Assembly (NCBI GenBank): GCA_022495995.1
Contig: JAFEMH010000529.1
Span: 62,001 to 126,000 of the forward strand
Length of the DNA stretch: 64,000 bases
Direction of reading: 5' to 3'
DNA from: Adenophora triphylla var. japonica
Lineage: Eukaryota; Streptophyta; Magnoliopsida; Asterales; Campanulaceae
Shown here: piece by piece, positions 46,252 through 58,376 of the stretch
How positions within the stretch are numbered: position 1 is the stretch's first letter
How the letters are laid out: every line of letters begins with the position of its first letter
Position numbers and translations under genes: made by a program
Notes under the pieces: generated by a model
Told to the model about the DNA's origin: nothing
Database searches by the model: none
The model's input: the letters and a program-made list of their open reading frames with translations, nothing else

Positions 46252-47086
46252 TGATGACGCCACAGCTTTTGGGGTCAGGAGCGGTTCAAGGATATCTGGC
46301 TAGGATATATTTGGTGGTTTTATGTACCTAGATCACAACACAAACAAGCACCGTTAAGGTCAAAGTTGGATGTTACTCCAACTCAGGCCCTCGGGTGTGA
46401 GAGTAAGAATACTGAGTAATAAGGCTTTGAATACCTTTGGAGTGTGTGTGTGTGTTTAGGTTTAGAGAGTAAAAGAGCTTACTCAATTGTATATGGAACT
46501 TACCTTGCCCAAGGGGGTAAAGGCCTTCTATTTATAGGCAATGCCATGGTGCTTGTTGAGGTAAGCAATGAGATCAGCCATGGGGGCACTTTGGTATTTG
46601 ACCGGCTACACGTGTCCGCGGCTAATTGGTCTGTCGGGGAGGGAACATTGGCATCCGGGGGACATGGGTGAAAGGGACATGAGCCGTGTAGCCGGCTTAT
46701 TGCATTAAATGGAATAGTAGGCGCCGGGTGAGCCGCATTGAATGCGTGATGGGGGAGCCGGCAAGTGGCTGTCGAGCCGGTAAGCTAACTTGCTCGGTAA
46801 GGCTTGACATTAACCGGAAGCGGCGTGTGCCCGCGGTCAATCGTTGTGCCCGCGGTCAAAGATATATGACGCGAGCACGGTTGATGCGGGCATGACTCAT
46901 GCGGGCACGGATCCGGCGAGCGGGGTTCCAATGGTCCTCGACGGGGACGATGCGAGGAGGGACACGGTCTTGACCACAAGGGCCTATTTGTCCGCGGTCT
47001 TCCCTCCCGGCGGTCTAGGAGCTGCCACGTCACGGTTCCTTGGACAAGACCAGCGCGGGCCCGGTCCGGTAGATCCGGGCTCATCA
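46252..47086 (-). repeat. 3' LTR of element 3
   Basis: 835 bases, ends TGATGA...TCATCA. TATA box on the minus strand at 46529-46539 (CCTATAAATAG). Matches 58377-59205. Confidence 0.92.
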
Positions 47087-47102
47087 ATGGCCCCTAGCTC
47101 CA
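47087..47102 (-). other. Polypurine tract of element 3
   Basis: Minus-strand tggagctaggggccat directly before the LTR TGATGAGCCC. Same core as in element 2 (agctaggggcca). Confidence 0.7.
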
Positions 47103-47443
47103 AGTGTGATTATTTATGGTGCAGTGAGGAGCTACTAGAAGCTCGGTCTGCCTCAATTGCTCCTCGGCGAGCACCGGTGTTAGCGTTTTCCTTGTTTGTT
47201 GCTTGGCCTCATGGGCCAAAGGGAGGAACGTTCGGGAGGCACCGGTGAGTGACACGTGGTCCCTTGCATGGCGTGCCTCCCGGTTAACGAGTGGGCCCCT
47301 TGGCGGATGAAAAGACGGGTTAGTGGTACGTCGAGTACGTGTCGCTCATCGAGGGGGCAATAAATGCAAAGGGTATTTAATTTTTCGAATTTTCAAACGT
47401 TGGAAACGGTTCATGGTCCGAGGTTGGATTTGTGGGCTAATTA

Positions 47444-47490
47444 ATACGGGTTAACGGGTTAACCCGTATAGGTAGGCCTTATAAATACCA
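47444..47490 (+). promoter_or_regulatory. Promoter of the antisense gene of element 3
   Basis: A palindromic block from ATACGGGTT to AACCCGTAT (47444-47469) is followed by GGCCTTATAAATACC with the TATA box at 47479-47487. About 60 bases on, a pyrimidine-rich leader begins. It matches the layout of element 2's antisense promoter (22012-22050). Confidence 0.6.
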
Positions 47491-47679
47491 AACCCTTAAA
47501 CCTCAAACCCTTTTTACCGTTTCCAAACCTTCGAGAGAGCTTTTGAGAGAGAAATCTTCTTTGCGACCTCCGTGCTCTTGTTTTCCGAATCCACCTCTCA
47601 ATCTTTCTCTCGTAAGTAATTGTTGGGTGCTTTTTCTTCTTCATCTCCCTCTATTTTTCTTTTCTGATTTCTGAATAAT

Positions 47680-50600
47680 GAGCACTCGAGAGTTTGGACC
47701 CCGCCGTCCCATAGAGTTAGGAGATGGGAGCACTCCGGATCTGTTCTTTGTTTGTAAACGGACGGGGGATATTTAGGAAGGTAGGCCGTGGGTGGCTTAG
47801 GTTATCCCTTGAGTGCTTCCGGTATTTACTGCGAAAAATCCCAATGGGGGCCTTTTGTCCCACCCGGTTGTGGGAGGCCAAGGATAAAAGGGTAAAAAGG
47901 AACGGTGATGTTTTGGTGTTGGGGGATACCGGTAAATTTGAGAAATTTTGTGATGGGGGTTTTGTGCGGGTTTCCCCGCGAGAGAGGCTCGGCTACGAAC
48001 GCCGTTGAACTAGTGAGGAGAGCGATTCGCGTCCCGAAGTAGTTTGTGGTAGGAAAAGTGTGAACTCATGGACTCTGACCAATCAAGCAGTTCGCGGGCA
48101 CCGAGAGCGGGGACCCTGAGTGACCCTCTAGATGTCCTGCCCCTGAGTACCATCTTTCCCCCCGTTGTGCCCGCGGCCCCTAGGGCGGGGACAATTGGTG
48201 GCGACGGCGAGGAACTTGACCCCCTTGATTTTGAGGTGGCCCAGGCTGGTGAAGTTGAATTGGAGGTGGCCCCTGCCCGTGGTGACCCCACCGGTCTCTT
48301 TGGCTCCTCGAGCTCGGAGACCGAAGAAGATGACCACGGAGAGGGGGATAGGAGGGCCGCGGGGACCTCCAAGAAGGCCGCTGAGACCACCAATATCGTG
48401 GATGCCTTCGAGAGCTCGACTCAGGAGGAGGAAGAGATTGTGGCCCCCGCCCGGAACAAAGGCAAGAGGCCGGCTAGGGATGTGAATCTGGTCGTGGCCG
48501 TAAGAAGGCGAGGAGGTGGCCACCATTGGTGGGAGGAGGACATTTACGAGGTTTACAATGTGGACCGCAACGCCTACCGTGTCCGCACCTTAGGACATAT
48601 ACATTTGAAGGATAAGGACAAGCTGCGGCCGAGAGACGATAGGCGATGTTCGCGAGGACAATAGGGCTGCGTTTTTATGGGGCCCGGTTTGAGAACGGAT
48701 TGAGGCTGCCCTGGACCACTTTCTTTTATTTCTTTACGGAGTTCAATTCCTGCTGCCCATGCACGACTCCCAATGCCATCCGGGCCATTGTCTCCTTCAT
48801 TCTTTGTGTGTAGATTCATGGGCTATGAACCTACCCTTCTTTGGGCTCTACGCTTATTATCGAACCAAATTAGCCGTGGTATCCTGAGCTTGAAGGCTAG
48901 GAACTACTCCACCAGGACTTTCTCTCCTCCCTCCAACAAGTTTGACCCAATGGAACCCGAGGGACATCCTGGTGATTGAGTCTAGATTCGGATGGCCCTT
49001 TTCCAAACCTTCACACCCGTCCCTATGAAGGTGGCCGCTAGCAAATATCCAGGACCCTTCCTCGGCCGATGCGGCTGCCTTGCCATGCCATAGAGGCATC
49101 GGCCCTCTACTTGGACGACGGGGAGGAGCCCGTATATGACGTGGGCGCCATAGTGGAAGATGAGCCCCTGCGATCTACTCGGGGTGGCTCCTCGCGAGGA
49201 GGCGCCCACGTGCCCCCAGTAGTGATAGAGCCTTTGCCCCGCGACCACGATTGGCGGGTGCACGAACATTACCGGTTCGAGGCGGATTGTAAGACACATC
49301 TTTGGGCGGCGAGTGCGATCCTCCCGAAATAATTGGTCTACGATTCCTTTATGAAGCTTGTTTGCCAATTTACTTTGCTTTTGATTTTTGAGCTGCTTTG
49401 CTAACCATTTTTCTTTCCCTCCGAGTAGATCCGGAAGTGTACAATTTACGATGGCTCCTCCTCTAAGTCTTTGCTCAAGCGAAGGCCAAGAACATGAAGG
49501 CCAACAAGGAAGGCGCCACTGAAGAGCGAGAATGAGATGGGAGGGGTCCCCACGAAAGACAAGGCGTACTGTTGCGAGCGGGAAAGCGGGAGCCTCTACT
49601 GCTCCCAGTGTCCCGAAAACCGGGAATCTGCCTCCACCTCCCGGGGTCCTCCTCCACCCAATGCTCTCAGGGCATCATCTCCCGGTCGTACTATTGCCTC
49701 AGGGCATAACCGGGAAGCGATCCAAGAAAAGGGCGAGAGAGAGGCTGTCGAGGCACGGGGAGAGGTCCTCCAAGACCCGAGAAAGTGGGGGATACCTCTG
49801 CAGTAGCCCTCCATTCTTTGCCACTACCTCTACCACTGCTCCCTCCGCCGCGGGGACAATATGCTCGGTGGCCTATCCGATTTCCTCCTGGCCACCCGCG
49901 AGGAGGCATGGGAGAAAAGGAAGCAGTGGGGGATGTGCCCGCCATTGCGGGGTAGACTTATATGCCCGGTCCGCCCAAAATTCTGCTTTGTGGGCATTGG
50001 GGCGATCAACGAGCTTTTTGCCCACGATTTCTACCACCGGGTGGGTGAGAAGGAGAACCCGTCGGCCTTGATGGGGGATATTGGGGTTGCCCTTGCGAGG
50101 TAGGGACCTTTCTTAGGCTTCCTCACTTAGCCTCGATTTTCCACCTAATTCGACTTTCTTCCTCGCGGGTGGGCAACAAGGCCATGAGGCTCAGGGAGAC
50201 TGTGACGGCACTTTGTCCGAGCTTGCCGGCAACACCAAGGACATGGCGGGCAAACTCCGCGAGGCTGGAGCAGGCCCGGGAGAAGGTGGGGACTACGAGC
50301 TCCCTCACGGATGCCAAGGAGAAAGGAGTTCGCGACCAAGGAGTCCGATGCGAAGGGCTTCCGGGAGCGGGTGACCGAGGCTGGAGAAGAGCCTTGAAAA
50401 GGCAAAGGGTCGGCGGGATGAGCTCCGCGGGCACAAGAGCAAGCTTGAGCAAAGAAATGATGAGCTCGTAACCAAGCGGGAGGCTGCGGAGGAGTCGGTC
50501 AAACTCTGGAGGCTAAGGCGAGATGAGCTCTCAGAAAGCTGCTACCCCTTACGCAGTTTGAGTGGAGAGGGAGAGGATCTTGGCGAGGCTCGCAAAGAAG

Positions 50601-51150
50601 GCTGTCGAGGAGTATAAGAACTACGACCGGTTCACCGCGGAGTGCAGCCCGGTATGAGGCGGTGTCCGGACACGAGATCCGAACCGCGGCCACGGGTATG
50701 TTCTCCGTGCGGCGGTTGGCCGTGATCGGCTCACTGGTTGCTGCGACGCGGAGTGCGTGCCGGGCATGCGCTAGTTCCTCTGTCAGGACGAGGTCGATGG
50801 TTTGGACCTCTGCGCGGCCTCTGCGCCTCTGTGGCGAAGTGGCGCCCTTGGGTGATCGCCGAACTGGATGCTCTGCGCTTCGGGGACAACCCTTTATCCT
50901 TGGGGATGCCACAGCTCGAGGTTCTTCCGGGGGGCCGGCCCTTGGAGATCTATTCCCCGGGCGGGCGGCTCCGCTCCGGCCTCCGCCGAGCAACAAGCTG
51001 CTCCTACCACCGAGGTGACTCAGGAGACCCGGCTGCCTTCCCCAACTCCAGGACTCCGAAGCGGGCACGGGGGTGCGGCCACCGAGGAGCCGAAGCGGGC
51101 ACCGATGGAGCGGCCATCGAGGAGCCCAAGGAGAATGCTCCCTTAGTATA
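47680..51150 (+). pseudogene. Antisense extra gene of element 3 (homologue of 21835-18519)
   Basis: On the strand opposite to pol, an ATG at 47680 region opens a start like RPIELGDGSTPD. It is followed by GRGWLRLSLECFRYLLRKI and TRLWEAKDKRVKRNGD, matching the first exon of element 2's gene. An acidic part follows (48068-48664). Then come YSTRTFSPPSNKFDP (48905), RDHDWRVHEHYRFEAD (49240), an intron with GT/AG borders (about 49340-49429), an S/A/K-rich exon, a second intron (about 50100-50167) and a coiled-coil-type last exon starting NKAMRLRET (50174), paralogous to MANDAMRLRE. Many frameshifts and stops break it; the end is near 51150. The encoded product has no known role. Confidence 0.6.
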
Positions 51151-52300
51151 GGATTTTTGCTTTTTCTTGTTTGTAATAGACTAGGATCTCTTTTGTAATA
51201 GTGTAGGAATTTTGTAAATACTTTCTTAATCATTAATAGAAGCATTTTTCTCCACTTGGCTCCTTTACTTTTATCTTAATTGCTTGTCTCGTAGGCTATT
51301 TTGAGTAGTTTGGCAATTTTCGAGCACCTTAATACTTGCATTCTTGCCTATTACTTTTTCCGAGCGTTTTTGACTTGCAATTAACTTTATACTCTCCTTA
51401 CTGCGGGCGACGGCTTAGTAGGCCCTTTGCCCGCATTTTTGAGTTTTCCTAACTCTTTATTCAAAACCCTTAGGTTTTTGTGAGAGTCGACCTTATTCTT
51501 CTATGATCGCGTTTGTTTAGCCTTGTGGCAAACTTTGAGGCCTTAACCTCGTTTGTCTGTTTGGCTTTGTTAAACTAGTTTGATCACTCTCATCCATTTA
51601 CACTTATTCCCGGCCTTGCGGCTGTGGTGTAAGTCAAAAGTAGCCAAGGCAAGCATACTTTCATAGGGCATGCGAAGGTGGCCGTGAGGCTATTGTCCGC
51701 GCAACGAGAAAGGTAGGAGCATATTTTAGCATAGAGGCCCTTTAACCCCACTGGCATCTGTATCCCCTTATTGGAGGTTCTCACTTATTTGACCCTTTAT
51801 TCAAAACTCCCTAGGGTTTTCGTGAGGGTCTCGTGGCGATCTGGTGAACGGGCTTATATGTAGGCCTTTGTCACATACGGGCATGCGAGTAACGGCCCTA
51901 ACGAGGTCCTTCGCGCAATTAGTGGGTCCGGACTTGGTCATTGTCCCCACTAGAGTCCGTAGGCACGGGCATCATGGCCTTTGTACCTACGTTCATCTAT
52001 ATCCACTTATTTTTGGTGGTGTCACGCGAGCGGGAGAGAGTCCTCCCGCGATCATAGTACGGATCGTAATGGATCTTTGTACATATATAGGCATGCGGAT
52101 CCTTAGATCTTTGCGCATCGGTAAGTAGGAGCTCATATGTTGGCTCTTGAACTCAGCATCCGCACGCGGGCATCCACCTTAGCTTTTGAAAGGTTTGGTG
52201 GGAATTGATTTTTGCATCAAAATATGATGATAACCTCTCCTTATATATATATAGTCTATACTCCTTCCAAAAAATTACAAAGACTTTAAAAGAAGTATCT
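51151..52300. other. Spacer of element 3 between antisense gene and pol
   Basis: T-rich DNA with recurring phrases such as catatgggcatgcg-like 'gcatgcggatcc' and 'tttgtacctac' in diverged copies, the counterpart of 17398-18500 in element 2. No supported gene. Confidence 0.5.
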
Positions 52301-53560
52301 CTTAAGGTGGTCGCTATTCCGGGCGTGCTTAAGCTCTTCTCCCTCTTTTGAGTCGCAACATATAGGTGCCCTCTTTGACTATCTTTGTGACCTCATATGG
52401 ACCTTCCCATTTCGGGGACGGCTTGTTGAAACCGGGTTGGGTCCCTTGGACCTCTACGCTTCTTAGTACCCGGTCTCAGCTGAAAAACTCCTCTTATTTA
52501 CTCTTTTATCATGGTGCTTCTTCGCTTTAGTTTGTAGTTCACCATTTTTCATGTGCCCGCATTCTCTTTCCTTCGAGATCGTCCAGGTCACACCTTACAT
52601 TTGCCTCGTTTTGAGACTCGTCGAAGTATGTGACTCTGTACGAGGTAGGGCTACCTCAGCTGGAGCCATTGCCTCTCGACCCATACGTGAGCGAGAAGGG
52701 AGTTTCTCTGTTGAATTTCTTATTGTGGTGCGGACAACCCATAATGCGATGCGGAGCTCGTCCAACCAACGTCCTCCTCGCCCTTCCAAATTTTTCTTTA
52801 AGGCGGTTAGGACTAGCTTGTTCGCGGCCTCGGCTTGACCATTTCCACGAGGATAGGCAAGCTGCGGACTTACGGTGTTGCACCTTCATTCTCACACATT
52901 CGGCGGTGAATTTTGCGGAGAATTGGGTGCCATTATACGAAATTATTGCTCGGGAACCCCAAATCGACAATAGATGTGGTCGTGGACAAAGCGATAGTGT
53001 TATCCTCGGAAATAGTGGCCAAGCCCTTTGCTTCCGTCCACTTGGTAAAATAATCCACGGCCACCACGGCATACTTGATGCTTCCTCTAGCGATTGGAAA
53101 TGGTCCAATAAGATCTATCCCCACGTATCAAACGGCCACGATGGTACTACCAAAGTCTGCTCTGTTGATGGTAGTCTAGGGATGTCCGCAAATCTCTGGC
53201 ACTTATCACATTTTCTAACATACTCCTGCGCATCCCTTCTCATTGTGGGCCAAAAGAATCCTTGGAATTTGATCTTGTACGAGAGGGTGCGAGCACTGGA
53301 TGTCCGCCACAAACTCCTTCATGAACCTCATAGAGTAAGTTGGTGACCATGTGAGTTTTAACACATCTTAGTAAAGGCTTGGTGAATGATCGCCGAAAAA
53401 GCACCCCATCGAGGACGAGGTATTTCGCGGACACCGTTACGATGGCTCTAGCCTTTCTTGGGTCCTCGGGGAGGGATTGCTTCTCGATGTAATCCTTCAT
53501 TTCATCCACCCGAGTCCCTTACTTGATCCTCAATATTGTTTATACGTATTCGATCTATAG
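52301..53560 (-). pseudogene. Integrase of element 3
   Basis: The minus strand reads TNLLYEVHEGVCGGHP (zinc-binding histidines), then KIKFQGFFWPTMRRDAQEYV and KCDKCQRF (cysteines), then PFDTWGIDLIGPFPIARGSI (first catalytic Asp). The segment GTQFSAKFTAECVRMKVQHR follows the second Asp. ETPFSLTYGS follows the core, and a C-terminal PKWEGPYEV piece lies near 52400. Frame changes near 53270, 53125 and 52990 and stops inactivate it. Same family as the integrase of element 2. Confidence 0.85.
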
Positions 53561-54120
53561 CGGGTCTCTCAGTGAATTCAATCGGCAATTTGTCTCCAAC
53601 TCACCAATTTCTTGCTCGGTTATTCTTGAGAGGAGGTCGGCTTCCACATTGTCCTCTCTCATGACTTGGTTCGGCTCATAGTAAGTGAAATTTTTGATGA
53701 GGGTTTTTGCAAGGTCACGATCGAGTTAGTCTTGGGTTGATAGTATCATACTCCCCCTAATTTGATTAACTATGGTGAGAGTCACTATTGATCTCAATAT
53801 TACGAACTCCCAAGTCTCTTGCCAATTCCATGCCCGCTATAATCGCTTCATATTCGGCTGATTGTTTGATGCCTCGAACTTGAATCTCAAGGCCCTCATG
53901 AATTTCTCCCCGCGGGTGCAATCGAAGTATGCCCGCTCCAGATTAACTTGCTCGCGGAGCCGTCCACATATAAAGTCCACACCTCTTACGGACGCTCCCT
54001 TGGTTGAACAATTTACGTGCTCGGGCTTTTTGGGTCATCTTCGATTACGCTCGCTTTCTTTTTCCGAGGTCATTGTCCGCTAATTTGAATGATGATTCTA
54101 CTACAAAATCAACTAAGGCT
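53561..54120 (-). pseudogene. RNase H of element 3
   Basis: Minus-strand pieces give a GVDFICGR-type start (decayed WxLYVDGS), FEASNNQPNMKRL (E-A-S-N-N-x-A-E-Y-x-A-L box decayed), VNQIRG and NFTYYEPNQVMREDNVEAD leading to ADLLSRITEQEI. Frameshifts and stops are frequent. It would degrade the RNA strand during reverse transcription. Confidence 0.65.
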
Positions 54121-55500
54121 GCGCTTTGATTGTCTTTCTCGGGAGTAGGTGATGCGGAACTCGGTGAGCTCTATAGACCAAGCTAGCATTCTCCCAGGGA
54201 CTCTGGTTTATGTAAAACCTTTCTAAGCGGGGCCTCGGTTAGTACGGTTATAGGATGTGCGAGAAAAGTAGGCTCTTAATTTTCGAGCGGATACAAGCAA
54301 GGCGTAAGCTAACTTTTCTATATTAAGATAACGCCCTTCTACGGCGGACGGTGCCTTACTTACATAATAAAGCTGGTTTTTGGGAGTTATTCTCCTCCCT
54401 TACAAGAGCATTTACTCTTGCCCGGATCGATGCTGACTAAATACGAAAGAGCTCTTCTCAGAGGCATTTCTTTGAGTAGAGGTGGGTTTGCCGAGGTATG
54501 TCTTGACTTCTTAAAGCGATGGCACTCGGTGCTCCATGTAAATTCATCGGCTCTCTTCCCCCTTTGAGAGTTTTGAAGAAGGGAGGCATCTCTCTGTACC
54601 GCGAGATAAAGCGGCGAGTGCGGTGATGCGACCGTTGAGTTTTGTACATCCTTCACGCGGGCGGGAGGTTTCATGTCTAATAGGGCTGGATTTTCTCTGG
54701 ATTAGCCTCTATCCCTCTTTGGTTGACCATGAATCCGAGGAACTTGCCCGCCTTGACCCCGAAAGCGCACTTAAGGGGTTTAACTTCATCTTTGTTATGG
54801 CGCAAGTTTTGAAGGTTTCCTCCACATCGAGCTCGTGGGAGTTTTCCTTAGTTTTTATGACCATGTCGTCAATGTAGGCCTCCAGTTTACTGCCTAGTTG
54901 GTTTTTAAAGACCAGATTGACCATGCGGCGATATGTGGCTCCTGCATTCTTTAGCCCAAAGGGCATCATAGTGTAGCGGTATGTCTTGCCCGCGGCAATG
55001 AAGGCTACGGGCGGACATCTTCGGGAGCCATACGGATGCGGTGGTAGCCGGAGTAGGCATCAATGAAGCTTAGAACTACGTGTCCAGGCTATAGAATCCA
55101 CCAATGTCTATGCGAGGAAGAGGAAGCAATCTTTGGGGCATGCCTTGTTGAGATCGGTGAAATCAACGCACATCCTCCATTTGCCATTGGATTTCTTAAC
55201 CATGACCACATTGGCCGGCCATTTGGGGTAGGAGATCTCCTTTATTATCCCGCTTTTAGCAACTTTTCCACCTCTTCCTTGATGGCAATCTCTTTCTCAG
55301 GGAGAAATATCTGGATTTCGGTGAATGTTTTTGAAGGAGGGGTCATCGTTGATTTTATGGAGGATCACGTCCTCGGCGATGCCTTGCATATCTTCCACCC
55401 TCCAAGCGAACACATCGCAATTTGCTCTAAGGAACTCAATAAGTATCCTTCTTTCCTCATTGTGAATTTCCATTGACCTTAAGCTTGTTTGCTCGGGAAG
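54121..55500 (-). pseudogene. Reverse transcriptase of element 3
   Basis: The best part (54969-54709) has MMPFGLKNAGATYRRMVN followed by LEAYIDDMVIKTK, the YIDD catalytic box of Ty3/gypsy RT. Upstream on the minus strand, decayed pieces with ANVVMVKKSNGKWRM-type and D-L-N-K-A-C-P-K sequences (near 55190-55130) mark the fingers and palm. Downstream pieces carry the thumb and the F-L-x-x-R-G-I-E-x-N-P-x-K region. Frames change repeatedly. Confidence 0.75.
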
Positions 55501-56260
55501 TGGGGATTGATTACCACCTCCTCGAGCTCGTCGTTAGGTTGAAGGTCGGCGATTTCACGATTGTGCGGGGAGTCAATGACAATAGTTGGGGGGTTGACCT
55601 TTGAGCTTCGGTCGGTGTTGCCATTGAATATATGATATCACGGTCAATTTCCCCCTCTATTCCTCGATCAATATAACCTCCCTCAACGGGCGGCCAAGCT
55701 GCGATTTTACGCTCATCTTGAGCTCCACCTTTGTGGAATGGAAAGAAAGCATGCCAATCGGTACGGGTGGCGGCGGGAGTGCAAGAGCTTTCCCCTTTTT
55801 GACTTGTCCTCGCCACTTTCCCTCTATCATTTTGTCCTCGCCCTCTATCTGCGGGCGGGATGTCAGCCTTTCTGTTCTTTCCTTTTTTCCTCCGGTGCTC
55901 GGAGGAATCTCCCGGCTGGTTCTTGATGGTAGCAACCCCGCCCGGGGTGTTAAATTTCACCCTTTGGTGGGGACGGACGCCACTATTCCCAATTCGGCTG
56001 ACGATTCTGTGAGAATGGCATTGTATTGGGAAGGAAGATCGACCACCATGAAAGTTATCTTGGCCGTCTTACGCATGGGTTTTCCCCAATAGCTACGTCA
56101 AACACAATCGTCCCCTTTACCCTTACGGCGTGGTTTGTGAAGCCTTCGAGCATGCCCGCGTATGGAGTGAGATGTGCTTCGTCATTCTCATTCCAATCAA
56201 AGTATGGTAATAGAGTATGTCGCGGGCGGCTCCGGTATCTACCCACACTCGGCCTATGTT
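55501..56260 (-). pseudogene. Protease and pre-RT linker of element 3
   Basis: Pieces in three frames give GIHTRACS-like remnants and then VKFNTPGGVATIKNQPGD (about 55950-55900), the segment following the protease in this family. FHSTKVELKMSV and a linker follow. The catalytic Asp region is near 56240 but broken. Confidence 0.5.
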
Positions 56261-57700
56261 TGCCGGTTGATTCTCATTACGAGGTGAGTGGTGTGTGTGG
56301 AATGAAAAAGGGTGGAGGCAAGTTCACTCCTTTTGAACCCAATTTCTGCTCTTCCTCCGGAGCCAGGGCGGGGATGGAGAAAACCTTCTCTAATGTCCGA
56401 ATTTGGAGGGACAACTGCCTACTAGAGGGAGGTTCCTCCCCAATGAAGTTAATGTCATAGTCCCCAAAATCGTCATCATTATTATCTCTTTCATTTCTGT
56501 CTGGTCCCCGCGTGTGTCGTGCCCGCTGCTGATCATTGTTATTGGGGGCAGTATTGTTTCCCTTAACCCACTTGGTTAGCTCCCGTTATTGATTTTCTGT
56601 TTGGATTACTCGCTTGGTGGAAACAGTCCTCAGTTCCGTGCCCGTGGTCGTTGTGATACTCACAGAATTTAAGTCTACTCCTCTCATTTGGCTTTCGAAG
56701 CATGGGGGGAGGAGCGGGAAAGTCTGAGGCTCTCATGATCACCACCCTTGGGTCGGTGAGCTCTGTGTAAACTGTTTCGGCCATGGCCTTTTTGAGCCTT
56801 TCTGATCCCCGGCCTCTGTTTTTGCCCTGATTATTGGTATGAGCAGGCTGCAGGGTGGTCTCACTGGACTTGGCTTATCCTTTCTTTCGCGAAGCTCGGG
56901 AGCGGGCACACTAGGCTCTTCGGCGGAGGCAATGGCCGAGGCCCTTTCATACATTTCCTCCAGCGATTTAGGTTTCTTTGGAGGCAAAATTCATTTTGAG
57001 GAAGGAGGAACTGAGGCCGCCCTCAAAACATAGTCTGATATCTCCCTCGTCCAGGTCCACAATCTCCTCGCTCACCTTCCTGAACCGGGATATATAATCT
57101 TTTGTAGGCTCGTTTGGTGCACCTTGACACGGACAAGATCTGTCTTTGGTCTAGCGGGCACACACTGCTCGGCAAAGGCATTGAGGAAGAGGACTACGGG
57201 CGGGCGAATATTTGGATACACCGGGGCTTGAGGGCTAGCATCCAAGATAGGGCCTTGCCGGTGAAGGTCGCGGCCAAAGCTTTGCACATCAGCGACTCAT
57301 CCGCGGAGAATAAAGCCATCGGCCCTCAAATCTTCCCATATGACTCTTGGCATTTTGGATCCGTCATAGGTGTCCATCGGGGGTTTGCCCTTACGGATCG
57401 GTGCCGCGCAATTTTATCGGCGAAGGCGTCCATGGTGCGGCCACACTTAGGCGGCCTTCTGATGGGTTTCCCACATCTTCGCATGAATTCCACAAACTCG
57501 GGGTTCGATCATCAACCTTTTGCTTTTTAGCTCGTGGAGCCACGGCCTTCTCCTTGGCCGGAGCCAAGGGTCGGCTTTGGACTTCGCACGGCGATTTGGA
57601 CTGTGCCTCTTCCCCCATTTCCTCGCTATCATCTACATGCACCACGCTCCGTTTGGCCGGCTGTCCGCTCAAGGGCAGGTCAACCCGGTTTGCCCCACGG
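56261..57700 (-). pseudogene. gag of element 3
   Basis: The N-part (57672-57391) is basic and K/A/P-rich. The core has LNAFAEQCVPARPKTDLVRV (about 57180; F-A-E-Q-F-V-P-A-R box of Tat Gag). A YERASAIASAEE helix lies near 56940, and RSRLKFCEYHNDHGHGTEDC near 56670 is the Gag C-terminal Y-H-x-x-H-G-H-x-T-x-x-C signature. Stops and shifts separate the pieces. Confidence 0.75.
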
Positions 57701-58357
57701 CTTGACTAGCAAGCGAGTTAGCGGGAGCTCGTTGGGAGAACCTTTGTGACCCTTGAGGAGGCTGTAGCCCTCCATTGGCCTCTATTTCAAACATTTCCAT
57801 CTCCGCGTCGTTGATGGCCATGGCCTCCGCGACCGGTTTGGACTTGGAGGCTAGGATTTCCTTCCTTCTCGGGATTTGTTCGGGGAAAGTGGGGTGGTTA
57901 GATTGGTGTTTTTTATGTGAGCTTGGGGAGTTTTTGGGCTAGTGTTTAGTAGGGCTTGGGCTTTCTCGGCACGGGCTTCCTCGGTTAACCGGTGTAGAAC
58001 TCGTTGAAATGGGATTTTTGAGGCCGAGAATGGGCCCCCATTACGTTGAAAACAGAGTTGGTTTGCCTTTCCCTATTGATGTTGGAGGGTTCGGCTTGGT
58101 TCTCCTCCTCTAGGGTCAAATGACCGACATTTTTCAGAATTTGAGACATGTCTCGAGAAAGACGAAAATAAGCGAAAAGAAGTGTCTTTTGGCGATCAGT
58201 TGTTTAGACTACAAGGTGTGTCACGAAAACAAAAGTTTTAAACGGGAAAAACTTAGTGATGTAAAAAAGAAGAGCCTTTCGGCCTTTGAATTTGTTTAGG
58301 ACACGTGAGGTGCCTTGAAAACAAAAGATTTTTAACGAGAAACGAAAGAAAGTCGAG
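57701..58357 (-). other. 5' leader of element 3
   Basis: Between the primer site and gag: moderately GC-rich, short frames only. No upstream gene is supported. Confidence 0.5.
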
Positions 58358-58375
58358 TTCCCGGCAATGGAACCA
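58358..58375 (-). other. Primer-binding site of element 3
   Basis: TGGTTCCATTGCCGGGAA on the minus strand begins one base after the 5' LTR. It resembles the tRNA-Asp-type site of Tat elements with several changes. Confidence 0.55.
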
Positions 58376-58376
58376 C

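Noticed and set aside
46844..47248. 134-codon frame in the LTR of element 3
   Set aside because: It lies across the LTR and its border, is not conserved in the second LTR (where it ends earlier), and shows no motif.
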